Assembly: GCF_009861525.1 (NCBI RefSeq)
Contig: NZ_WVHL01000002.1
Coordinates: 124,001-188,000, forward strand
Origin: Pseudomonas sp. LD120
GTDB lineage: Bacteria; Pseudomonadota; Gammaproteobacteria; Pseudomonadales; Pseudomonadaceae
Length of the DNA: 64,000 nt
Direction of reading: 5' to 3'
This document shows positions 1-8,057 of this stretch, piece by piece (the first letter of the stretch is position 1; the number at the start of each line of letters is the position of its first letter). Made by a program: the position numbers and the translations under genes. The notes under the pieces are model-generated. The model made no database searches and was not told the DNA's origin. It saw only the letters and a list, made by a program, of their open reading frames with translations.

Positions 1-143
1 GCTTGAAATTGCGCCTGGCTGACGACATCGGCATCTCGTCGATCGTCGCCACCGGCGAGCTTCCCGCTGGCGGTCTGCTTGAGGGCAGTCATGTCCAGAT
101 CGACATCGATGCCGAACATATTCTGATCGGCATATCGTTCTAG
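1..143 (+). CDS. 3' end of an unidentified gene (possible TOBE domain)
   Basis: The window opens inside an open frame (codons start at position 3) that ends with TAG at 141-143 and gives the last 46 residues of a protein. The tail alternates small hydrophobic strands with Gly and Asp turns and ends in ...HILIGISF. This resembles the TOBE beta-barrel that closes many ABC importer ATPases, but that is an impression from a short tail. The start and the upstream operon lie outside the window. The neighbour at 228-725 is convergent, so this gene ends a rightward unit. Confidence 0.5.
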   Translation, partial: LKLRLADDIGISSIVATGELPAGGLLEGSHVQIDIDAEHILIGISF

Positions 144-227
144 GCAAAGGTTCGGCGGCGCAGAGGCCGCCAGCCGGGCGCGGCGAAACCACAAGGTTGC
201 CGCTGCAGCGGGCACTCGGTGGGCTGC

Positions 228-725
228 TCAGTTGCGGAAATACAGCTCGTCCAGCTGCCGTCGACGGATCACCAGGTACTCGTCCCAGACCTTGGGGAAA
301 TCCTCGTCCCGGGTGAAGGGAAAGGTCAGGTAGAGGGTGCGTCCGATGACACTGATGTACTCCCGCACTCGCTTGTACGCCGGTTGCTCCAGCAGCGAAA
401 TGTACTCGTCGTAGGCGTGGTGGTAGTGGCTAATCGTGACCCGGTGGGGCGCGATCATGCCGCGGGAAAAGTCGATCACCCAGCCGTGGCTCATGCCGTT
501 GCCCAGGTAGCCGTAGACCCCGTCCTCGGAGAGGCTGATGGCGTTTCGTGCCTGCTCGCCATCCTCGTCGTTGACCAGCACGATCTGGGTTTCGAAATAA
601 CGGATGGCCTGTTGCTCGGGGCCGCGCAGGTGCAGGTTCCAGCTGATGGCGCCCATGCGGAATTCACCTTGTTCGGCAAATTCGGCAATCCAGCCGTTGG
701 CGAGGGTAATGCGGTGAGTGGTCAT
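228..725 (-). CDS. Conserved hypothetical protein, 165 aa
   Basis: The frame is open from ATG at 725 to TAA at 228. The protein is soluble, with no signal peptide or membrane segment. It is rich in aromatic residues and acidic turns and has a basic segment near the C terminus (VIRRRQLDELYF). I recognise no catalytic motif. It is divergent from the gene at 999-1547, with about 270 bp between them that holds a small hairpin (GCCGCT at 773-778 pairing with AGCGGC at 785-790). Codon use matches the surrounding Pseudomonas genes, so I take it as real. Its function is unknown. Confidence 0.7.
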   Translation of the reverse strand: MTTHRITLANGWIAEFAEQGEFRMGAISWNLHLRGPEQQAIRYFETQIVLVNDEDGEQARNAISLSEDGVYGYLGNGMSHGWVIDFSRGMIAPHRVTISHYHHAYDEYISLLEQPAYKRVREYISVIGRTLYLTFPFTRDEDFPKVWDEYLVIRRRQLDELYFRN

Positions 726-998
726 CGTTGTCCTGGTGATGGCGGTCCTTGAAGGTCGGGAATTGTACGTCAGCCGCTGTGCGAAGCGGCAGGGTCCGTG
801 GCGAGCCGTTGTTCATGTCGGCATGCGGGCCGGTGTGGCCATTGCGGATCAGGGCATGCAGCACGCAATGAATGTCCTTGAGGGGAAGCACTTCAGCGCA
901 GTGTTCGGCCAATCAGACAGTGAGCGGCCATGCAGGGTACGGCATAATGCGCGGCCGTTTGGCTCAACCACAGAAGCGATCAGGAGGATCAGGCCGGT

Positions 999-1547
999 AT
1001 GTACAGACTGGGGCACATGATAGACAACCAGTGGGTGGAACACAGTTATCCGCCTGTATTCATGGTCATGCCCGTGGGTGAAGGACAGCGCGTGGTGGCC
1101 GCGGCGCCTGGCTCGGACCCGCAGGTGCTGCTCAGTCTGGTGCGCTGCCTGGCCGAACCCCTGGTCCTGCTCTTCGTTCTGCATACGCCTCGGGACGAAT
1201 CGCCAGCGGGGCGCTACTGCAGTCCGCCGCTGTCACGGCAAGAGGTCGAGGATTTCATCCATGACTTCAAGCCCTTTCTGTGTGGCGATAGCCGCTTCGA
1301 TCTGTGGGTGTATTCGCCCGAGCAGCAGGCCACGGTGGTCTGGGACCGGCACAATCTGATCTACGCCTACGGGCCCATCGAGGATTACGCCAGGGCCCTG
1401 CGCGCACTGGGATTCGGCCATGGCGAGCCGCAGCTGCCGGTGCCGCATACCCATCACTATCATCCGCAACTGGATGACCTGTGCCGGCAGTTGCTCAAGC
1501 ACTTCGACTGGCAGCACTCGCCGTTGCAGCCTGAGGATGAGCAGTGA
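999..1547 (+). CDS. Conserved hypothetical protein, 182 aa
   Basis: The ATG at 999 lies 11 bases after a strong ribosome site (AGGAGG at about 981-986), which fixes the start. The protein has no signal peptide. One hydrophobic stretch near residues 45-62 (VLLSLVRCLAEPLVLLFVL) looks like a buried helix rather than a membrane anchor. Near residue 150 there is a histidine-rich patch (PHTHHYHP), followed by an acidic end. I recognise no family. It stands alone between a divergent and a convergent neighbour. Confidence 0.7.
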   Translation: MYRLGHMIDNQWVEHSYPPVFMVMPVGEGQRVVAAAPGSDPQVLLSLVRCLAEPLVLLFVLHTPRDESPAGRYCSPPLSRQEVEDFIHDFKPFLCGDSRFDLWVYSPEQQATVVWDRHNLIYAYGPIEDYARALRALGFGHGEPQLPVPHTHHYHPQLDDLCRQLLKHFDWQHSPLQPEDEQ

Positions 1548-1652
1548 TGGCCCTGGGCTGATCAGGCAGTGGCCTGCCCAGGCTTGCCTGGGCCGCTCCA
1601 TGCAGCGCGGTTAACGCCTTGTCGTTGGGCGCCGCCGTTGCAGCCTTGGCGA

Positions 1653-2124
1653 TCAGGCCCACTCATGTTCAGTCAGCCTTTTGAATTCAGTGCAGACCTG
1701 ATCAAACGGTTGCCTGGAGAACTCGGCGCGTTGGCCATTGGCGTTCCAGGCGACCGCAGTGACCAGTCCGTTGATCACAGCGACGGCTCGTCCAAAACGT
1801 TCCCAGATCAGCTTCTCTCCCTGCACCACCTGCTCAATCACGGCCACCGTGCAGTTCAGATCCATGTCGTCGGGGCAGATCAGCAACGGGACGATACTTG
1901 AGCAGTCCTCGCTTGCGAGGGGCCGTCACTGCCACGCCAGTTCTGCGTGCTGGTCATCGGTCAGCCAGCCCTGGGCCGGGACCAAACCCTCGGTGCTGTC
2001 TGCACCCGCAGCGTCGTAGATAACGCCCTTGACCCAGCTGTCCAGAGGTACATCGTCAATGGTGAAGACAGGATGGGGAGCGGGTGTGTTTCGATTGATG
2101 CATTACCGCGTCAATGTGGTTCAT
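1653..2124 (-). pseudogene. Decayed gene with a frameshift and an in-frame stop
   Basis: A leftward reading starts at ATG 2124 (MNHIDAVMHQ...) and stops early. The coding pattern continues in another frame (...PVFTIDDVPLDSW...) up to TGA at 1926-1928. The same frame then reopens beyond that stop and runs to 1653, where a 77-residue stretch (TTG at 1886) has normal protein composition. The three pieces together look like one protein of about 155 residues that has suffered one frameshift near 2090 and one nonsense change. The 3' part (1653-1886) could still be translated as a small protein. I recognise no family. Confidence 0.55.
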
Positions 2125-2211
2125 GGGGCGCTCGTAACGGGGCAAGCGCAACGGGTCATGTGCGTTCGCTCAAGTGGGGGGCGGGGCCATTGCGGCCCCG
2201 ACCCCAGTGGC

Positions 2212-3924
2212 TCAGTTGGCGCGGTGCAAGGCCGGTGTCCGTGGCGGAACCAGGCGCTTACTGCCGGTGGATTCGAAGGCCGACGCCAGGCGCAGCAGGC
2301 TCGAATCGTCATAGGCGCGGCCGGCGAAGGTCAGGCCCACCGGCATGCCGATATCCGCCATCACCCCCATGGGCACGGTGACGGTGGGCACGCCCAGGTG
2401 GCGGATCGCGAGGTTGCCGTTGGCCACCCACACGCCGTTGCTCCAGGCGATGTCCGCCGACTCGGGATTGATGTCGGCATCGGCCGGGCCAACGTCGGCC
2501 ACGGTGGGGAACAGCACTGCGTCCAGCCCCAGGCGATCCATCCACTCTTCCAGATCGATGCGCCGGGTCTGCTCCAGGCCGCGCAGGCCGTCGGCCAGGC
2601 TGGCGATCTGGTCCCAGCGCTTGAGCCCGCGCTTGGCCATGGTCACGTACTGGTCCATGCCGGCGGCCAGGTCGTCTTCGCGGTTGGGCAGGGTGCCCGG
2701 GTCGTGGGGGAATATTTGCGGCCCGTCGACATCCGCCAGGCGGTTGAGCTTGGGATCGTCGTTGGCCCGCAGGAAGTCGTCGAAGGCCCAGCCCGAAAGC
2801 TCCCACAGCTCGTCATGCAGGAATTCCTGGCTCACCAGCCCACGGTTGTACACGGTCGGGGCGCCGGGGCGGTCGCCTTCGCAGTTGGACACCAGGGGGA
2901 AATCCACTTCCAGCACTTCGGCGCCGGCGGCTTCCAGGGCACGGCGGGCCTGTTCCCAGAGGTCGATCACTGAGGGCCGGGTATGGATGCGCTGGCCGGT
3001 GGGGCCACCGATCCCGGGTTTGTCGCTGGTGCCGGCTTCCGGGTCGGCATTGATGTACATGCGCGGTACGCCAAAGCGCTTGCCCTTGAGCGCCGTGGCG
3101 TTGGCCGCCAGTTGCGGGTAGGACGCCGGGCGCACCGAGGCGACGCTGGGGATCGGCACCCAGGGTTGCAGGCGCCACAGGTCGCCGCAGGTGTCCGGGT
3201 CTTCGGTCACCACCACCTCCAGCACCTCCAGCAGGTCGGCCATGGTCCGGGCGAAGGGCACCACCACGTCCATGGTCGGGGTCAACGGCCAGTTGCCGCG
3301 CACCGAGATCACCCCACGCGACGGTGTGTAGGCGCACAGGCCATTGTTGGAGGCCGGCCCGCGACCGCTGGACCAGGTTTCCTCGGCCAGGCCGAAGGCG
3401 GCAAAGCTGGCGGCGGTCGCGGTGCCGGCGCCGTTAGAGGAGCCCGAGGCGAAAGGCGCGGTCAGGTAAGCGGCGTTATAGGGGCTTTCCGCGCGGCCAT
3501 ACACCCCGCGCTGCATGCCGCCGTTGGCCATGGGCGGCATGTTGGTCTTGCCCAGGCAGATGGCCCCGGCGCCCCGCAGGCGCTCGATGGTGAAGGCATC
3601 GCGGTAGGCCACCAGCTTGGCGAAGGCCGGGCTGCCCGAGGCGGCGGTCAGGCCCTTGACCAGGTAGCTGTCCTTGGCGGTGTAGGGAATGCCGTCCAGC
3701 GGCCCCAGGGTCTGGCCCTTGGCGCGCCGCTCATCGGACGCTTCGGCCTCCTTCAGGGCCTCGGGGTTGCGCACCACCAAGGCGTTGAGGGCGGTGGTGG
3801 TATCGGGGCCATCGTAGGCGTCGATCCGCGCCAGATAGGCCTGGACCAGCTCCACGGCGGTGGTGCGGCCCGATTCGAGGGCGGCGCGCAGGTCGGCAAT
3901 GGAGACTTCGGTGACTTCGATCAT
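2212..3924 (-). CDS. Amidase signature family enzyme, 570 aa
   Basis: This is a hydrolase of carboxylic amides with the Ser-cisSer-Lys triad of the amidase signature family. The Lys lies at about residue 84 (YTAKDSYL), the cis-Ser at about 163 (GSSNGAG) and the nucleophile at about 187 (WSSGRGP). The order and the 24-residue gap between the serines fit the family. The surrounding Gly/Ser-rich core and the YTPSRGVIS segment are also typical. There is no signal peptide, so it should be cytoplasmic. The length is somewhat above the usual 450-520. Substrate cannot be told from sequence. The gene stands alone, with 147 bp of non-coding DNA before it. Confidence 0.85.
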   Translation of the reverse strand: MIEVTEVSIADLRAALESGRTTAVELVQAYLARIDAYDGPDTTTALNALVVRNPEALKEAEASDERRAKGQTLGPLDGIPYTAKDSYLVKGLTAASGSPAFAKLVAYRDAFTIERLRGAGAICLGKTNMPPMANGGMQRGVYGRAESPYNAAYLTAPFASGSSNGAGTATAASFAAFGLAEETWSSGRGPASNNGLCAYTPSRGVISVRGNWPLTPTMDVVVPFARTMADLLEVLEVVVTEDPDTCGDLWRLQPWVPIPSVASVRPASYPQLAANATALKGKRFGVPRMYINADPEAGTSDKPGIGGPTGQRIHTRPSVIDLWEQARRALEAAGAEVLEVDFPLVSNCEGDRPGAPTVYNRGLVSQEFLHDELWELSGWAFDDFLRANDDPKLNRLADVDGPQIFPHDPGTLPNREDDLAAGMDQYVTMAKRGLKRWDQIASLADGLRGLEQTRRIDLEEWMDRLGLDAVLFPTVADVGPADADINPESADIAWSNGVWVANGNLAIRHLGVPTVTVPMGVMADIGMPVGLTFAGRAYDDSSLLRLASAFESTGSKRLVPPRTPALHRAN

Positions 3925-4071
3925 GGGGCTACCGCCGTTGGCTGGTGGGTGAGGAGGTCAAGAGGGCGCAACGGAGCGCGGGTGTTCGGGTAATGGCTGT
4001 GCATGGTGACTCTCGTGGTACGGCTGGGCACGACAAGGGGTGCAAGGGAAAACTGTGGGCCTTTTTAGCAT

Positions 4072-4518
4072 CTAGTGCGGGGCAGAGGAACCGTTGAACT
4101 CGCCCAGGTAGTCCAGCGTCGGCGTGCTGTGCGGCACGCGCTGATGGGGGCCGGATGCAGCGGATCGCGGGTCGCCATGAATCGACTCGCTGGCGACGAG
4201 GATGAAGTGGCTGTAGCACGCCTTGATCTGCAAGCGCAGCCGCTGCTGCTCGGAATCGCTGCGGATCAGCGATTCCAGGTAGTGGGCGCTGCCCTCTCTG
4301 CCGATCAGCTCGACGAAGTCGGAGTCCATGTAGTCGCCCAGCTCCTGCTTTAGGCGCCAACTGGGGTTGCGTGCTTCCCAGGCGCTGAACTCGGCGTCGC
4401 TGGCGTCGGCCGCCGGTGCTGGCTCCCACTGCTCGAAGGCGAACAGCTCGGCCTCGGTCTGGTCCGGGAAGCGGGCGGCGAACAGGTGAAAGGCGAAACA
4501 GGCATCGGCGACGTGCAT
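4072..4518 (-). CDS. Conserved hypothetical protein, 148 aa
   Basis: The frame runs from ATG 4518 to TAG 4072, and the start lies 20 bp after the stop of the upstream gene (4539-5369), so the two form a leftward pair. The protein is acidic and soluble, rich in aromatic residues in its first 50 positions, with two helix-like stretches around residues 55-110. There is no signal peptide, membrane segment or known motif. The pairing with the upstream SUFU-like protein suggests a joint role, perhaps target and partner or immunity type, but this is inference only. Confidence 0.65.
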   Translation of the reverse strand: MHVADACFAFHLFAARFPDQTEAELFAFEQWEPAPAADASDAEFSAWEARNPSWRLKQELGDYMDSDFVELIGREGSAHYLESLIRSDSEQQRLRLQIKACYSHFILVASESIHGDPRSAASGPHQRVPHSTPTLDYLGEFNGSSAPH

Positions 4519-4538
4519 GGGCTAACAGGCTCCTTGGC

Positions 4539-5369
4539 TCAGATCAGGCTGGCGCGCTGCAGGTGGCTGACGTGCCCCAGGCCGGCCGCGTTCAGGCGTG
4601 CCACCAGGTCTTCTCGGGCCTGGGCGCCACCGTCGCGCACGTGCTCCAGCTCCGAGGCGGTGATCAGCACCACCGGCACCAGGCTCACCGGTGACAGCGG
4701 CATGTCTTGCAGACGGCTCGGGAAGTCCGGGGCCGGGCCGCCGATCAGCACCCCGACACAGTCGTCGGCGCTGACAAACTGCGCGGGCAGTTGCTCGCGG
4801 ATGGCGTGGGACTGGCTGACACCGGGCAGTTCCAGGGAGAGCACGCCGTAGTTGGCCAGTGGCTGGGTAATGCCGCCGACATCGGCCACGGTGCTGGCGA
4901 CGTGCCTGAGCAATTCGAATGCCCAACTGTCGGCAAACGGCGAGACGTCGCCCTGGGGGCCTTGAGCCTGGGCAGGAATGTCGGGGGTTTCGATGAACAG
5001 CTCCATTTCGAAGCCGTTGCCCAGGTCGTCGCCTTCGACGCCGTCGAATGGGTCGGACAGGCCTTCGGTGGCGAGGAGAATGCCGTTGTTGCGGCGCACG
5101 ATGCGGTAGGCCTGACGGGTGGACGGCCAGTGGGGGCCGCCCATGAAGCTGGGGCTGATGACGAAGCCCAGGACATCGGATTCGCAAGTGCCAACCGCTT
5201 GCCAGTGGCGATCGAGGCAGGCGCCGCCGGCCTCCCGCAGGGCGCTGTGGGCCTGTTCCGCCGCCGTTGGTTGAACGGGCGCGGGCAAACCGGTCGGAGG
5301 CGGGGCGGGTTTGGCGGCTGCCGGTGGCGTTTTTTTGAATGCGTTGAGCAGCTTGTCGAAGAGGTTCAT
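4539..5369 (-). CDS. Suppressor-of-fused-like domain protein, 276 aa
   Basis: I chose ATG 5369 because AAGGA lies at the right distance upstream. A longer reading to 5453 has no ribosome site. Residues 1-45 form a Lys/Pro/Ala-rich linker after an amphipathic MNLFDKLLNAFKK start. The rest is one globular domain with a pattern (FEMELFIETPD..., then WAFELLRHVAST..., then VPVVLITASELEHV) that recalls bacterial suppressor-of-fused (SUFU) proteins, often found beside toxin systems as immunity-type proteins. The family call is tentative. It is followed 20 bp later by the gene at 4072-4518. Confidence 0.6.
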   Translation of the reverse strand: MNLFDKLLNAFKKTPPAAAKPAPPPTGLPAPVQPTAAEQAHSALREAGGACLDRHWQAVGTCESDVLGFVISPSFMGGPHWPSTRQAYRIVRRNNGILLATEGLSDPFDGVEGDDLGNGFEMELFIETPDIPAQAQGPQGDVSPFADSWAFELLRHVASTVADVGGITQPLANYGVLSLELPGVSQSHAIREQLPAQFVSADDCVGVLIGGPAPDFPSRLQDMPLSPVSLVPVVLITASELEHVRDGGAQAREDLVARLNAAGLGHVSHLQRASLI

Positions 5370-5640
5370 TGAGCGGTCCTTGCGGGGAGCGGATGACACG
5401 GCGCCTGCGTTCCATTGCTGGAGGGGCAGGCGCGCATTGTGACGACTTGGCAAGGGTGTGCAAAGCGACTGAGTCGATAGCAGTGGGGGCCAGGTGGAGG
5501 CCGCAGCGGGTCGGTGAGTGGCACCGTTGCAGACGCCGAAGCGTTTCGGGCGGCCAATCCCGAGTCGGATCTTTGCTTGCTCGCCCGACGGGCAAGCGTT
5601 TCGCGTGCCGATGAGCCGGCAACCGACCGGGCCCTAAGGG

Positions 5641-6024
5641 TCAGTCGAAGGTTGGCAGGCTCGGCCTCACGATTGGCTTATTCGCACCGACCCAGGCATC
5701 GAAGCCACCGGCAATCGACTTCACCTGCCGGTAGCCCATGTTCTTCATGGCCGCCGCCGCCAGCGCCGCACGGCCACTGGTTTTGCAATAGAGCACCACC
5801 TTGAGGTCGGGTGAATGGAGGGCGCTGTCGTTGCTCAGTTTGAACTCCAGCAGGCCGCGCGAGGCGTGGATCGCCCCGGGCAGGTGCCCGGCGGCGTACT
5901 CATCGGCTTCGCGCACATCGATCAGCACGTCGGCGCTTTGGATCGCTTGATCGGCGTCTTCGATCGCAACTTCTTCAATCAGCGCTTTCGCCGCGGTGAC
6001 CAGGTCATGGGCTGTTTTCATCAT
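5641..6024 (-). CDS. Rhodanese-like sulfurtransferase, 127 aa
   Basis: This is a single-domain rhodanese that should move sulfane sulfur (for example from persulfide or thiosulfate) through a cysteine persulfide. The active-site loop is present: Cys80 in the LYCKTSGRA segment, preceded by the LIDVREADEY and HLPGAIH motifs in the usual order. There is no signal peptide, so it should be cytoplasmic. It is the last gene of the leftward run cydP-cydA-cydB-cydX-ybgE-globin-rhodanese, starting 6 bp after the globin stop. This links it to the sulfur block around fisR. A role in sulfide or persulfide handling during bd-oxidase respiration is inferred from context. Confidence 0.88.
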   Translation of the reverse strand: MMKTAHDLVTAAKALIEEVAIEDADQAIQSADVLIDVREADEYAAGHLPGAIHASRGLLEFKLSNDSALHSPDLKVVLYCKTSGRAALAAAAMKNMGYRQVKSIAGGFDAWVGANKPIVRPSLPTFD

Positions 6025-6030
6025 GATGTT

Positions 6031-6483
6031 TTAAGACTCCGATTCAGCGTGTGTGATGTTTGGGCTGGGTGCCAGGTCAGTGTTGATCATGTGATCGGCC
6101 ATTTCGCAGAACATGGCCAGTAACTTGCTCTTTAGCGCCACGTCCTGCACCTGTTCATCCAGCGCCAGGCCCATGCATAGCATCCATTCGTCGCGTTCAA
6201 CGACGCTGATGGCGTAGGGCGCATGGCGCCTGCGCAGGCGCGGGTGGCCGCGTTCATTCTGGAACAGCGGCGGGCCGCCCCACCAACCGCTGAGGAACTT
6301 GAACAGGCTATCGGCGCTACCGACGAGTGTCGGCGGATGCATCTGGCGCACTCCACGGGCTTGCGTCAGGGTCTCCATCAACTGGTAAAAGCGCTCGACC
6401 AGTGCGCGAATGCCTGCCTCGCCTCCTACCTGGAGGTAAGTGCTGGGGCGGTCTTTGTGCTGGACACTCGGGTGATCAGTCAT
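6031..6483 (-). CDS. Group II truncated haemoglobin-type globin, 150 aa
   Basis: The start ATG 6483 follows GAGGA by 8 bases, and upstream in-frame starts are unlikely. The sequence fits the truncated globins: a G-rich N-terminal turn with an aromatic-rich helix (GGEAGIRALVERFYQLM), the WWGGP segment, and a distal stretch ending in ERGHPRLRRRHAPYAI with the likely proximal histidine. Such proteins bind O2, NO or sulfide at haem. It sits between ybgE and the rhodanese in one transcript with the bd oxidase, which fits low oxygen, NO or sulfide stress. The ligand is not known from sequence. Confidence 0.85.
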   Translation of the reverse strand: MTDHPSVQHKDRPSTYLQVGGEAGIRALVERFYQLMETLTQARGVRQMHPPTLVGSADSLFKFLSGWWGGPPLFQNERGHPRLRRRHAPYAISVVERDEWMLCMGLALDEQVQDVALKSKLLAMFCEMADHMINTDLAPSPNITHAESES

Positions 6484-6494
6484 GGGGTTAATCC

Positions 6495-6779
6495 TCAATG
6501 CAGACATTTTGCCCAGCCCGCTAGCGCCAGCGCCGCCAAACAGCTCCAGCCTGAAAATACCCCGCGCCAGACCCACATCCGTGGGACAAAACCCACGCCT
6601 TTGACAAAGGCCACGCTCATGGCCGCGAACAGCGCGCTGGCCAGCAGGTGGTCGGCCTGACCGTCTGGGGTGGCCATCAGCGGAGGGTAGAGCGTGCAGG
6701 CGAGCATGATTGCCAGTGCGATCAGCAAACTCAGCGGGTGAAGGCGTGAGGTTGGTGCTGGGGCGATATCCGGCATCAT
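6495..6779 (-). CDS. ybgE: YbgE-type cyd operon membrane protein, 94 aa
   Basis: This small protein has about three membrane segments (LLIALAIMLACTLYPPLMA, LASALFAAMSVAFVKGVGFVP and a C-terminal hydrophobic stretch), the size and layout of YbgE proteins encoded behind cydABX. Its ATG overlaps the cydX stop (ATGA), so it is translationally coupled to it. YbgE is a conserved cyd-operon product without an agreed biochemical role. It is followed by the globin gene after 11 bp. A second ATG at 6776 is an equally possible start. Confidence 0.75.
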   Translation of the reverse strand: MMPDIAPAPTSRLHPLSLLIALAIMLACTLYPPLMATPDGQADHLLASALFAAMSVAFVKGVGFVPRMWVWRGVFSGWSCLAALALAGWAKCLH

Positions 6780-6898
6780 TGCGGCGCCTCGTCTTGCTGG
6801 TTTTTGGTGCGACTGGCTTCGTTCTCGCCCCACATTGCATTCAAGATCGCCAGCAGCAATGCAAAGCCGACTCCCAACATCCAGGCGAAATACCACAT
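6776..6898 (-). CDS. cydX: Cytochrome bd oxidase small subunit CydX, 40 aa
   Basis: This 40-residue open frame has an excellent ribosome site (AGAGGAG) before ATG 6898. It encodes a single membrane helix starting MWYFAWMLGVGFA and continuing into NAMWGENE, the hallmark of CydX, followed by a charged tail. CydX stabilises the haem sites of the CydAB complex in the inner membrane. It lies between cydB and ybgE, the standard order. It is easily missed because of its size. Confidence 0.92.
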   Translation of the reverse strand: MWYFAWMLGVGFALLLAILNAMWGENEASRTKNQQDEAPQ

Positions 6899-6920
6899 GT
6901 CCGTTACTCCTCTTTGCCTG

Positions 6921-8057
6921 CTAGTAGGCGGAATGTTCGTTGGCTTTGATCTGCGCGGCGGTGACTTTGCCTCGCATCACGCGATACGCCCATGAGGTGT
7001 ACATCACGATCAGCGGCATGAAGATCAGCGTCGCCCAGAACATAATGGCCAGGCTTAAATGGCTGGAAACGCTGTCCCACACTGTCAGGCTGGCGGCGGG
7101 CACCGAAGAGGAGGGCATGACGAATGGGAACATCGAGACCCCGGCCGTGCTGATGACCCCGACCACCGCCAGCGAGGAAGCGACAAACGCCGACAGGGTG
7201 TGGCGCCGGCTCAGCAACAACGCCGCGCCCGCCGCGCCCGCCAAGCCCAGCGCGGGCAGCAGCCACAGCCAAGGATAATGGGCGTAGTTGGCCATCCAGG
7301 CGCCGGCTTCGCGCACCACCGACTTGTTGAGAATGTCCGGCAGCCCGGCTGTATCAATGACCGAGGTAATGCGATAGCCCTCGATCGATTGCAGCCAGAC
7401 CCCGGCGATGACGAACGAGCCGATCAGCACCGCGGCCGCCATCATCGACCCCTTGATAGCCCTGGACTGGATGATGCCCTCGGTGCGGTGAGCCAGATAG
7501 GTGCCGCCCTGCAGGGTGATCATGGCGCTGCTGACGACGCCGGTCAGCAGGGCGAAGGGGTTGAGCAGTTGCCAGAAGCTGCCGGTGTAGGTCGAGACCA
7601 GAAGGTTGTCGAAGTGAAACGGCACGCCTTGCAACAGGTTGCCGAAGGCAATGCCGAACACCAGGGGCGGCACCGCGCCGCCGATGAAGAGCCCCCAGTC
7701 CCAGGTGCTACGCCAGGTGGCGTTGTGGATCTTGCTGCGATAGTCGAACCCCACCGGACGGAAGAACAGTGCCCAGAGGACCAGAATCATCGCCCAGTAG
7801 AAGCCGCTGAATGCGGTGGCGTAGACCACCGGCCATGCGGCGAACAAGGCGCCCCCGGCGGTGATGAACCAGACCTGATTGCCATCCCAATGCGGGCCAA
7901 CGGTGTTGATGACCACGCGTCGCTCCACATCATCGCGGCCGACGAAGGGCAGCAAGGTGCCGACCCCCATGTCGTGACCGTCCATGATGGCGAAGCCGAT
8001 CAGCAGAACGCCGACCAGCGCCCACCAGATAATTTTCAGGGTGAAGTAATCAAGCAT
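6921..8057 (-). CDS. cydB: Cytochrome bd quinol oxidase subunit II
   Basis: The 378-residue CydB starts with the family opening (LDYFTLKIIWWALVG, then GFAIMDGHDMGVG) and has the conserved NTVGPHWDGNQVW block near residue 50, with about eight or nine membrane helices. With CydA it oxidises quinol and reduces O2 to water at high affinity without pumping protons. Its start overlaps the end of cydA by 8 bp, and AAGGAA upstream serves as ribosome site. bd oxidases are known to resist sulfide, which gives sense to the sulfur genes around it. Confidence 0.96.
   Translation of the reverse strand: MLDYFTLKIIWWALVGVLLIGFAIMDGHDMGVGTLLPFVGRDDVERRVVINTVGPHWDGNQVWFITAGGALFAAWPVVYATAFSGFYWAMILVLWALFFRPVGFDYRSKIHNATWRSTWDWGLFIGGAVPPLVFGIAFGNLLQGVPFHFDNLLVSTYTGSFWQLLNPFALLTGVVSSAMITLQGGTYLAHRTEGIIQSRAIKGSMMAAAVLIGSFVIAGVWLQSIEGYRITSVIDTAGLPDILNKSVVREAGAWMANYAHYPWLWLLPALGLAGAAGAALLLSRRHTLSAFVASSLAVVGVISTAGVSMFPFVMPSSSVPAASLTVWDSVSSHLSLAIMFWATLIFMPLIVMYTSWAYRVMRGKVTAAQIKANEHSAY

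Noticed and set aside
2029..3993. Rightward open frames opposite the amidase gene
   Set aside because: They have Gly/His/Arg-rich shadow composition and no start signals.
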